DNA from: an uncultured Acidiphilium sp.
GTDB lineage: Bacteria; Bacillota; Clostridia; Christensenellales; Borkfalkiaceae
Reading direction: 5' to 3'
DNA: 64,000 bases
Assembly (NCBI GenBank): GCA_902495325.1
Contig: CABUWK010000004.1
Span: 1 to 64,000 of the forward strand
The notes beneath the pieces were generated by a model. The model ran no database searches. It was not told the origin of the DNA and worked only from the letters and a program-made list of their open reading frames with translations. The translations under genes and the position numbers were made by a program. Every line of letters begins with the position of its first letter. Positions within the stretch are counted from its first letter, which is position 1. Shown here one piece after another: positions 1 through 6,335 of the stretch.

Positions 1-119
1 CCGATGATTTTTCCCGATTTCGAAATCGATAGTACTTGATCGTACATCAATAGAGAAATCGGGGAAAAGGGCGGAAAAGAAGCCTTTAAGGTAATTAGTG
101 ATGACGAATGCTAAGCCTA
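1..119 (+). mobile_element. Right-hand part of a MITE-like element (copy 1)
   Basis: This stretch is nearly identical to 56883-57000, the right part of the 281-bp element that interrupts cas1; the only difference I see is at a small loop (ACTTGATCGTAC here, ACTTTTCGTAC there). It contains a long internal inverted repeat (CCCGATTTC ... GAAATCGGG) and ends in GACGAATGCTAAGCCTA, the terminal inverted repeat. The left part lies outside the window. It sits in the gap downstream of rpsI and encodes no protein. Confidence 0.85.
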
Positions 120-147
120 AGGAATAAAAACAAAAATATTTTCCCGC

Positions 148-184
148 AAAAAAAACCGCCTTGCGAAATACGCAGGGCGGTTTT
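148..184 (-). terminator. Rho-independent terminator of the rpsI operon
   Basis: Read on the minus strand, an inverted repeat (AACCGCCCTGCG and its partner, small loop) is followed by an uninterrupted run of eight T. It lies 55 bp beyond the rpsI stop codon and closes the minus-strand ECF/truA/rplM/rpsI operon. Confidence 0.85.
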
Positions 185-238
185 GAATCCGATAAATCCG
201 AAAGACATTCCGCAAAACGCGAAATTCTTTCTTTGCGA

Positions 239-652
239 TCATCTCTTGGAGAACTGAGGAGCGCGACGAGCTTTCTTTAAGCCGTACTTCTTTCTTTCCT
301 TCATTCTCGGGTCTCTCGTGAGATAACCTTCTTTCTTAAGGGCGGGGCGAAGTTCGGGTTCCGCAACGATAAGCGCTCTTGCGATACCGTGACGGATCGC
401 GCCTGCCTGACCGGTGAAACCACCGCCGTTCACGTTTACGAAAACGTCATACTTGGAATCGGTTTCCGTTAAAACCAGGGGCTGACGAATGATCAGTTTT
501 AAAGTGTCAAGGTCGCAATATTCGTCAATGCTTCTGCCGTTGATGTTGATCGCGCCCGTGCCGCCGGGGATGAGTCTGACTCTTGCAACGGCGCTCTTTC
601 TTCTGCCCGTTCCCCAGTACTGAAGTTTTTTCTTAACAGATACTTTTGCCAT
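239..652 (-). CDS. rpsI: 30S ribosomal protein S9
   Basis: Small-subunit ribosomal protein uS9, whose C-terminal tail reaches the P-site tRNA in the ribosome. The 137-residue protein has the family hallmarks: YWGTGRRKSAVARVRL at residues 12-27, the GGGFTGQAGAIRHGIARAL segment in the middle, and the basic tail ending in QFSKR. Length is close to the family norm (about 130). It follows rplM by 15 bp with the usual L13-S9 gene order, so the two are cotranscribed, and a terminator follows. Nothing is unusual. Confidence 0.98.
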   Translation of the reverse strand: MAKVSVKKKLQYWGTGRRKSAVARVRLIPGGTGAININGRSIDEYCDLDTLKLIIRQPLVLTETDSKYDVFVNVNGGGFTGQAGAIRHGIARALIVAEPELRPALKKEGYLTRDPRMKERKKYGLKKARRAPQFSKR

Positions 653-667
653 GACCGATTCCTCCGA

Positions 668-1102
668 TTATTTCTCTAACGTAAGTTCAACAGGCTGCTG
701 AGCTTGGTGGTTGTGTTCCGCACCTTTGTAAACTCTCAGCTTGGTGAGCATTTGTCTGCCGAGCTTATTCTTGGGAAGCATGCCCTTAACCGCTTCGTAA
801 ACGGCAAGGTCGGACTTTTCAGCCATCATTCTGCTGTACGGAACCTGTTTGAGTCCGCCGATGTAACCCGTATGATAAGTGTAATATTTCTGTTCCAGTT
901 TTTTACCCGTGAGAACAACTTTATCGCTGTTCAGAACGATAACGAAATCGCCGGTGTCAACGTTCGGGGTGAACGTAGGCTTGTTTTTTCCGCGAAGGAT
1001 CGAAGCGACCTGCGAAGCAAGTCTGCCGAGAGCCATTCCGGAAGCGTCGACGACGTACCATTTTCTTTCAACCGTCTGGTTGGTAGCCATGTAACTCTTC
1101 AT
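668..1102 (-). CDS. rplM: 50S ribosomal protein L13
   Basis: Large-subunit protein uL13, an early assembly protein of the 50S subunit. Residues 14-27 (RKWYVVDASGMALG) and the KPTFTPNVDTGDFVIVLN block are diagnostic, and the 144 residues match the usual length. The start chosen gives MKSYMATNQT; the internal Met5 is a possible alternative. Although it belongs to the ecf-truA-rplM-rpsI gene order, it has a consensus promoter of its own (1193-1221), so the ribosomal pair can be expressed separately from truA. The roughly 85-nt leader between promoter and start is the place to look for an L13-type autoregulatory leader, which I could not confirm. Confidence 0.98.
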   Translation of the reverse strand: MKSYMATNQTVERKWYVVDASGMALGRLASQVASILRGKNKPTFTPNVDTGDFVIVLNSDKVVLTGKKLEQKYYTYHTGYIGGLKQVPYSRMMAEKSDLAVYEAVKGMLPKNKLGRQMLTKLRVYKGAEHNHQAQQPVELTLEK

Positions 1103-1192
1103 CGTATCATCTCCGATATTTTATTATATAGAGGAACGACCTGTCAGAGGGGCTAGTTCATCAAGCGTACGTTTCCTTATAATCGCCATATT

Positions 1193-1221
1193 ATTTTATA
1201 AAATCCCGTTCGGTTTGTCAA
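1193..1221 (-). promoter_or_regulatory. Sigma-A promoter for rplM-rpsI
   Basis: On the minus strand TTGACA (1221-1216) and TAAAAT (1198-1193) are separated by exactly 17 bp. The predicted transcript has a leader of about 85 nt before rplM. The rest of 1103-1330 shows no gene. Confidence 0.8.
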
Positions 1222-1330
1222 GCGTTTGAAAGCATTTTCCCGAAAAAAGCCTTTTTCTCCGTATTTTTGGCAAATTTCTCCGCCGAGCTTCCCTTTATTC
1301 TTGCCCGGATGCCGGGGACAAGCTGCGTTT

Positions 1331-2086
1331 TTATTCCCGGTTCTGCCCGGAATATTCCACGGAAACGAGGGTGAGCCCTTGCGGCGGCATGGTCATGCCG
1401 GCAAGAGACCGGTCTTTTTTCTCTATGATCTCCGCAATGCTTTCCGGGGAAATTTTGTGTTCGCCGGCTTTTAAAAGGGTGCCGGCGGCGATCCTTACCA
1501 TATTATATAAAAAGCCGTTGCCGCAGATCTCGAAGAAAACATTTTCTCCTTCTCGGGCGACGGTGGCGGAATAAACCGTCCGCACCGTGTCTTTTACGGA
1601 AGAATTGCTCGCGAGGAAACAGGAAAAGTCATGCGTGCCGACAAGGGCTTTTGCCCCTTCCGCCATGGCTTTTACGTCCGTTCCCGGGGCGATTTTCACC
1701 GCGTAGCGGCCTTTCAGTGGGAGTTCGGTATCCGAAAGATAAAAGGAATAGCGGTAGGTTTTTCTCTTTGCGGAAAACCTTGCGTGAAACCCTTCCGCGG
1801 CTTCTTCGCTCGCAAGGCATTTCACGTCTGCGGGGAGCACGGTGTTGAGCGCAAGGCGGAACCTTTCGGGCGGAACGGAAGATCCGGTATCGAAATGGGC
1901 GATCTGCCTTTCCGCGTGCACGCCGCTGTCCGTTCTGCCGCTTCCCGTTACGACGACCCGTTTTTCTCCCGTGATCTTCGAAAGGGCGGCTTCGAGTTCT
2001 CCCTGAACCGTTCTTTTTCCCGGCTGAACCTGCCAGCCGCAGAAATCGGTGCCGTCATATGAAATTGTGAGAACGATTCTTTTCAT
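1331..2086 (-). CDS. truA: tRNA pseudouridine(38-40) synthase TruA
   Basis: Converts uridines 38-40 in the anticodon stem-loop of many tRNAs to pseudouridine. The start at 2086 (MKRIVLTISYDGTDFCGWQ) is chosen because GGAGG lies 5 nt upstream and the protein then begins with the conserved N-terminal strand; a longer reading from 2179 adds 31 unconserved residues. The motif GSGRTDSGVHA places the catalytic Asp at residue 53, and GNGFLYNMVR near residue 195 is the conserved C-terminal motif. The 251 residues match the family. It lies 53 bp after ecfT in the conserved Bacillota ecf-truA-rplM-rpsI order. Confidence 0.96.
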   Translation of the reverse strand: MKRIVLTISYDGTDFCGWQVQPGKRTVQGELEAALSKITGEKRVVVTGSGRTDSGVHAERQIAHFDTGSSVPPERFRLALNTVLPADVKCLASEEAAEGFHARFSAKRKTYRYSFYLSDTELPLKGRYAVKIAPGTDVKAMAEGAKALVGTHDFSCFLASNSSVKDTVRTVYSATVAREGENVFFEICGNGFLYNMVRIAAGTLLKAGEHKISPESIAEIIEKKDRSLAGMTMPPQGLTLVSVEYSGQNRE

Positions 2087-2139
2087 AAATGCCTCCGCAA
2101 GATCTCCCGGAACGGGGGACGACGGGGTTTCCGGCTTTG

Positions 2140-2961
2140 TCAGAACAAAGCGGGCAGGTAAGCCGCGTATACGTTGCACAGGATGACCCCCGCGAGGAAA
2201 ATCCCCGTAGCGAGAACGGCGATCGGGTCGCGGTAAGAAAATTTCAGTTTTTTATATTTCGTTCTGTGCGGGCTGCCCGCGTAGCAACGGGCGTCCATGG
2301 CGTCTCCGAGTTCGTTTGCACGGCGGAAAGCTCCGATCAGCAAGGGAACGAGCACCGGGATCAACGCTTTTGCTCTCCGGATGAGGTTCCCGCTTTCGAA
2401 ATCGGCGCCGCGCGCCTTCTGCGCCCGGATGATCCTGTCCGTCTCTTCCGCGAGGGTGGGAATAAAGCGAAGGGCGATGGACATGATCAGCGCGAGATCG
2501 TGCACGGGGAAATGCAGCCACGAAAGGGGGGTGAGCAGCGATTCGAGCCCGTCCGTCAGACTGACGGGGGTGGTCGTTAACGTGAGTACGGAACTGCCGA
2601 GCACGAGGAAAATGATCCTCAGTGCGAAAAAGGACGCCGAAACGATTCCCTGAACGGAGATCCGCCAGAAAAGGATCCGGTCGCCCTCCTGCGGAATGTA
2701 AAACACCACGTTTAAGATAAAAGTGAAGATAACGAGGAAGAAGATCCCTTTCAGGCTCTTTAATACGGAGCGGAGAGGAACCCTCGAAAACAGGATCGCC
2801 GCGAGTACGAAAATCAGGGAAACGGCGAGCCCGTAAAAGTTTTTGGCGACGAAAACCGTCACGATGTATACGATCAGAAGGACCAGTTTTGTCCTCGGAT
2901 CCATCCGATGTACGGCGGATTCCGTCGGGTAATACTGTCCGAATGTCATGTCGCTTAGCAT
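2140..2961 (-). CDS. ecfT: ECF transporter transmembrane subunit EcfT
   Basis: Scaffold membrane component of a group II energy-coupling-factor transporter, coupling the two ATPases to exchangeable vitamin-binding S components. The 273-residue protein has several hydrophobic helices in the N-terminal half (around residues 28-85 and 105-130) and, in the cytoplasmic coupling domain, the two Ala-Arg-Gly-like motifs typical of EcfT: QKARGADF near residue 181 and AMDARCYAG near residue 222. It is followed by truA and preceded by the ATPase genes. The S component QueT encoded at 59815-60324 is a plausible client of this module. Confidence 0.95.
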   Translation of the reverse strand: MLSDMTFGQYYPTESAVHRMDPRTKLVLLIVYIVTVFVAKNFYGLAVSLIFVLAAILFSRVPLRSVLKSLKGIFFLVIFTFILNVVFYIPQEGDRILFWRISVQGIVSASFFALRIIFLVLGSSVLTLTTTPVSLTDGLESLLTPLSWLHFPVHDLALIMSIALRFIPTLAEETDRIIRAQKARGADFESGNLIRRAKALIPVLVPLLIGAFRRANELGDAMDARCYAGSPHRTKYKKLKFSYRDPIAVLATGIFLAGVILCNVYAAYLPALF

Positions 2962-2982
2962 AATATCCTCAATAAAGCGTTA

Positions 2983-2995
2983 TATAAGTCGATTA
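2983..2995 (+). repeat. Recurrent intergenic motif TATAAGNCGATWA (first of nine sites)
   Basis: The 13-mer TATAAGTCGATTA lies between ecfT and ecfA2. Matches in either orientation also occur at 21449-21461, 21779-21791, 23982-23994, 31542-31554, 45531-45543, 50012-50024, 62323-62335 and 62797-62809, the less perfect ones with one mismatch. All are in gaps between genes, so the motif is recurrent and apparently excluded from coding sequence. Function unknown. Confidence 0.55.
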
Positions 2996-3031
2996 TCGAC
3001 CGATTTTACAATTTAATACCCTTGTGTGTTT

Positions 3032-3901
3032 TTATTTTCTGCCGTGCCAGAGGGCGGAAACGGCGGAAACGAAATCGTCCGTCCGGAGAGAGGAAGAGAG
3101 TCCGAAGCCTTCCGCACGGAGAGAATCGAGCAGTTTTTCGGTGACCGGAACGTCGAGGCGGAGCGATTCGAGTTCTTCGCGCCGCGCGAAAATTTCTTCC
3201 GGCGTGCCCGTCATCACTACTTTCCCTTCCGAGAACACCGCTACGGCGCTGCAGTTTTCGGCAACGTCGTCCATATCGTGCGAAACGATGACGATCGTTT
3301 TATCGCCGCCGTTGTGGATGCGGTGCAGAAGCTCCATCAGTTCCGTTTTTCCCGCGGGGTCGAGCCCCGCGACCGGTTCGTCCAGCACGAGAACGTCCGG
3401 GTCGGAAACGAGCACCCCCGCGATCGCCACGCGGCGTTTTTGTCCGCCGGAAAGATCGAAGGGGGATTTTTCCGCCACGGAAGGGTTCAGCCCGACTGTG
3501 GCAAGCGCCTGCATGACGGCGGATCTCGTCTCTTCTTCCGTCTTGTCCGGGAAAAAGTTCTTGTAACCGAAAGCCACGTCTTCGTAAACGGTGGTGGCAA
3601 AAAGTTGATATTCGGGGTACTGAAAGACCATGCCGATCTTCGCCCGCAGTGCGCGCAGTCCCTTTTTATCCGCCTTTTTCCCTTTGGAAAGATCGAAATC
3701 GCCGACGGTGAGGGTGCCGCTTTCCACCGGGATCAGACCGTTCAGGTGCTGAACGAAAGTGGATTTTCCGCTGCCGGTATGCCCGATGATGCCGAAAAAA
3801 GATCCCTCTTCCACGGTGAGGGAAACGTTGTCCAGCGCCTTTTTCGCGAATTTCGTTTTTTGATTGTAGGTAAACGTCAGATCGTGTGCAACAATTCGCA
3901 T
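3032..3901 (-). CDS. ecfA2: ECF transporter ATPase EcfA2
   Basis: Second ATP-binding subunit of the group II ECF transporter; it dimerises with EcfA1 and powers release of vitamin from the S component. The start at 3901 (MRIVAHDLTFTY) gives 289 residues; an earlier reading adds 36 residues out of register with the family. Walker A is GHTGSGKST at residues 40-48, a Q-loop FQYPEYQLF near residue 95, the signature LSGGQKRRVAIAG and Walker B VLVLDEP with the D-loop GLDPAG follow. It overlaps ecfA1 by 25 bp, indicating translational coupling. Confidence 0.95.
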   Translation of the reverse strand: MRIVAHDLTFTYNQKTKFAKKALDNVSLTVEEGSFFGIIGHTGSGKSTFVQHLNGLIPVESGTLTVGDFDLSKGKKADKKGLRALRAKIGMVFQYPEYQLFATTVYEDVAFGYKNFFPDKTEEETRSAVMQALATVGLNPSVAEKSPFDLSGGQKRRVAIAGVLVSDPDVLVLDEPVAGLDPAGKTELMELLHRIHNGGDKTIVIVSHDMDDVAENCSAVAVFSEGKVVMTGTPEEIFARREELESLRLDVPVTEKLLDSLRAEGFGLSSSLRTDDFVSAVSALWHGRK

Positions 3902-4722
3902 AATTTCTCCGTCAGCTCCTCCGTCGTTAAGATGCCCTTTCCGACGGGAACGCCCTGTTCGTTCAGTTTTCTTGCGATTTCCGCCGCGCGCGGAAGCTCC
4001 AGCCCGCATGCGAGAAGAAGGTCCCTGTCGGCATAAAGTTCGCGCGGGGTGCCGGAAAAGGCGAGTTCCCCTTCGCGGATCACGTAAACGCGGTCGGCGC
4101 CGACCGCTTCGTCCATATAATGGGTGATGTCGATCACGGTGATGCCGTTTTCCCGTTGCAGTTTGCGGATGACTTCGGTCACTTCTTTTCTTCCTTTGGG
4201 GTCGAGCATGGAAGTGGATTCGTCGAGAATGACGATTTCGGGGCGCAGCGCGAGCACCCCCGCGATCGCCACGCGCTGTTTCTGTCCGCCGGAAAGCCGG
4301 GCGACCTGTGCGTGCCGGAATTCTTCCGTACCCGTGGCTTTCAGCGCGAATTCAATCCTTTTTCCTATTTCTTCCCGGGGAAGTCCTACGTTTTCCGGTC
4401 CGAAAACCACGTCGTCTTCCACGATGGAAGCGATCTGCTGGTTGTCGGGGTTCTGAAACACCATGCCCGCCGTTTTGCGGATCTCGAAAATCGTTCCGTC
4501 CTTTTCGGCGTCGACCGTGGCTTTCCCGAGCACGACGACCCGCCCGACTTCTGGCATGAGCAGGGCGTTGATCATTTTCGCCGCCGTCGATTTGCCGCTT
4601 CCGTTTCTGCCGAGCACGACGACGAACGAACCTTTTTCGATCTCTAAGGAAAGATCCTTAAGCACGTACGACTTTTCGCCCGTGTAGCGATAATTGACTT
4701 GTTCGAATTCAACAGCTTTCAT
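3877..4722 (-). CDS. ecfA1: ECF transporter ATPase EcfA1
   Basis: First ATPase of the ECF module. The start at 4722 gives MKAVEFEQVNYRY and 281 residues. Walker A GRNGSGKST is at residues 38-46, followed by FQNPDNQQ (Q-loop), LSGGQKQRVAIAG (signature) and VILDESTSMLDP (Walker B and D-loop). No ribosome-binding site precedes the ATG, and the promoter -10 box ends only 10 bp upstream, so the messenger is predicted to be leaderless or nearly so. This is the first gene of the operon running through ecfA2, ecfT and truA toward rplM-rpsI. Confidence 0.94.
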   Translation of the reverse strand: MKAVEFEQVNYRYTGEKSYVLKDLSLEIEKGSFVVVLGRNGSGKSTAAKMINALLMPEVGRVVVLGKATVDAEKDGTIFEIRKTAGMVFQNPDNQQIASIVEDDVVFGPENVGLPREEIGKRIEFALKATGTEEFRHAQVARLSGGQKQRVAIAGVLALRPEIVILDESTSMLDPKGRKEVTEVIRKLQRENGITVIDITHYMDEAVGADRVYVIREGELAFSGTPRELYADRDLLLACGLELPRAAEIARKLNEQGVPVGKGILTTEELTEKLCELLHTI

Positions 4723-4732
4723 AATTATCGAC

Positions 4733-4761
4733 AGTATAGCACAAAACGGCACATTTTACAA
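4733..4761 (-). promoter_or_regulatory. Promoter of the ecfA1 operon, near-leaderless
   Basis: Minus strand TTGTAA (4761-4756) and TATACT (4738-4733) are spaced by 17 bp. The expected transcription start (about 4726) is only 4 nt from the ATG at 4722, leaving no room for a Shine-Dalgarno sequence. Between this promoter and 4984 I see no further feature. Confidence 0.65.
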
Positions 4762-4984
4762 GGAAAGAAGGGCGAAAAAGCGGTTTTTTCACCTTTTTTC
4801 CACCGTGCGGAAAGCCCGCTTGCTTTCGCTTGCCCGCGCGGAAGATCCGGGGCGGGCTGCGAAACGACGGCGATCGCGCGTCTCCTTCCGGGAGAGCGGC
4901 GGGAAGGAATGCGGCGTATTCCCGGAAGACAAACGGGCGGACGGAAGACAATTTGTAAAAATAGTGAAATTTTCGGGTTTTCTA

Positions 4985-5013
4985 TTGACAAGATTCCGAT
5001 GTCATGTTATAAT
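4985..5013 (+). promoter_or_regulatory. Perfect-consensus promoter for the LacI-type gene
   Basis: TTGACA (4985-4990) and TATAAT (5008-5013) are spaced by 17 bp, matching the sigma-A consensus exactly. Transcription would start near 5020 and give a leader of about 190 nt before the regulator gene. Confidence 0.85.
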
Positions 5014-5068
5014 AAGATACGTAAAAGGGGTATAAGGAAGGTTTTCGGACCTTTTAATATTTTTATTG

Positions 5069-5082
5069 TGTACCTGGGTACA
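5069..5082 (+). promoter_or_regulatory. Palindrome in the regulator leader, possible operator
   Basis: The sequence TGTACCTGGGTACA has two perfect 6-bp arms around a 2-bp centre. It lies about 50 bp downstream of the predicted start site of the LacI-type gene and could be an autoregulatory operator acting as a roadblock. The assignment rests only on symmetry and position. Confidence 0.3.
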
Positions 5083-5210
5083 AAGTGAAATGACTCCTTG
5101 CATTTTCCGCCGGCAGAATGGTAAAACGATAAGCAGGAACATCTGTTTTCGGAATGATTTTGCCGTAAGCGGCGATAATAAAAGCGGATAGCGTGCGGAA
5201 GAAGGGTGTA

Positions 5211-6230
5211 ATGGGAAAAAACGTAAGCAGAAAATCGATTGCGGAGATCGCCGGGGTTTCGAAAACCACCGTGACCCGCGTGATGAGCGGATCCGACTCC
5301 GTTTCCGAAAAGACGAGAGAAAAAGTTTTGTCCGTCATATCGGAATACGGCTATACGCAGAACAAACTTGCCGTAAACGTGAGCAACAACAAAAACAGCA
5401 ATTTCGTGGCGATGTTCGTACCGGATATGTCCAATTATTATTATCTGGAAGTTTTCAACCACATGGTCAGCTTGTTCGAGGATTACGATTACACCATTTC
5501 GGTCTATCTCGTAACAAAACACAATTTTTCGAAAATTCTCAATAAAGTGCTGGAAAACAGGGTTTCGGCAATCATCAACCTGGCATTCGTACCGATGAGC
5601 GAAAGCGACCTGAAAAAAATCCGTTGCGCCAACATCAAAGTGATCCACCCCGGGCTTCACGAAGATCCGGTAAAAATTTCCATTGATTATCTGCCCGCCA
5701 TTCGCGAGGCGTTCGAAGGCATGGTGGCGCGCGGCGCGAAGAAGTTTTATTTTCTCTGCGGTGCGGACGAAAGCTTTCTGCGGGATAACCGTATCGTAAG
5801 CTATCTTTCCTTAATGAGGGAAAACGGGCAGGCGGAACCGGAAAAAACCGTTCTGATGGGAGAATATCCCGAGATATCCGCGCTGAACGCCGGATACGAA
5901 ACGGTGGCGAAACTGCTTGAAAGCGGAGAAAAGCCGGACGGTCTCTTCTGTATGAACGACATGATGGCGATCGGCGCGATGCGCGCCTTAAGAGAGGCAG
6001 GTATCGAGATCGGGAAAGAAGCTTTCGTGGTCGGGTTTGATAATATTCTGCTCGGGCAGTATTCGGCAACTTCGCTCGGAACGATCGATTCCTTTATCGA
6101 AAAGGAAGCGCGGCAGTATGTGGATTACGTGCTCGGAAGACCGGGCGGAACGAAGAGCATCGTTTCGAGGTATATCCCGCGGGCAAGCGCGGGAACGCCG
6201 CCTGCGGAAGACAACCCGCGGCAGTCATAA
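5211..6230 (+). CDS. LacI/GalR-family transcriptional regulator
   Basis: DNA-binding regulator that probably senses a sugar taken up by the transporter encoded next. The start at 5211 (MGKNVSRKSIAEIAGVSKTT) is preferred because GGAAGAAGGG precedes it; an upstream GTG at 5193 would add six residues. Residues 5-55 form the LacI helix-turn-helix with SIAEIAGVSKTTVTRVMSGS and the hinge helix, and the rest is a periplasmic-binding-protein-like sensor domain (PDGLFCMNDMMAIGAMRAL near residue 243, then VVGFDNI). The 339 residues are normal for the family. It sits directly before the sugar operon on the same strand. The ligand is not identifiable. Confidence 0.93.
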   Translation: MGKNVSRKSIAEIAGVSKTTVTRVMSGSDSVSEKTREKVLSVISEYGYTQNKLAVNVSNNKNSNFVAMFVPDMSNYYYLEVFNHMVSLFEDYDYTISVYLVTKHNFSKILNKVLENRVSAIINLAFVPMSESDLKKIRCANIKVIHPGLHEDPVKISIDYLPAIREAFEGMVARGAKKFYFLCGADESFLRDNRIVSYLSLMRENGQAEPEKTVLMGEYPEISALNAGYETVAKLLESGEKPDGLFCMNDMMAIGAMRALREAGIEIGKEAFVVGFDNILLGQYSATSLGTIDSFIEKEARQYVDYVLGRPGGTKSIVSRYIPRASAGTPPAEDNPRQS

Positions 6231-6261
6231 AAAACAAACGACCGGGAAATCCGGAAAAGCG

Positions 6262-6302
6262 GAAAGGGTATACCCTTTCTGTTCGTCTTCGACGAACAGA
6301 AA
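6262..6302 (+). promoter_or_regulatory. 18-bp perfect palindrome fused to a 12-bp stem-loop before the sugar operon
   Basis: GAAAGGGTATACCCTTTC (6262-6279) is a perfect palindrome and a candidate operator for the adjacent LacI-type regulator. Its right edge overlaps a second inverted repeat, a perfect 12-bp stem with a TTC loop at 6276-6302. There is no T-run after the stem, so it is not a standard terminator; it could be an RNA-stability or attenuation element between regulator and transporter genes. No clear promoter was seen in 6231-6335. Confidence 0.5.
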
Positions 6303-6335
6303 TCCCCCTATAAGTTCTTTATTAAGGTGTTTTAT

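Noticed and set aside
704..1156. Long open frames antisense to rplM, truA, the hydrolase lipoproteins, smc and others
   Set aside because: They mirror the codon bias of the real gene on the other strand, lack ribosome sites and show no family motifs.
2983..2995. TATAAG motif as a plain -10 promoter box
   Set aside because: Only the gltX-upstream copy has a plausible -35 box at 17 bp; the other sites do not, so promoter function does not explain the motif family.
5193..5210. GTG at 5193 as start of the LacI-type gene
   Set aside because: It would lie on the purine-rich ribosome site of the ATG at 5211 and adds residues before the conserved helix-turn-helix.
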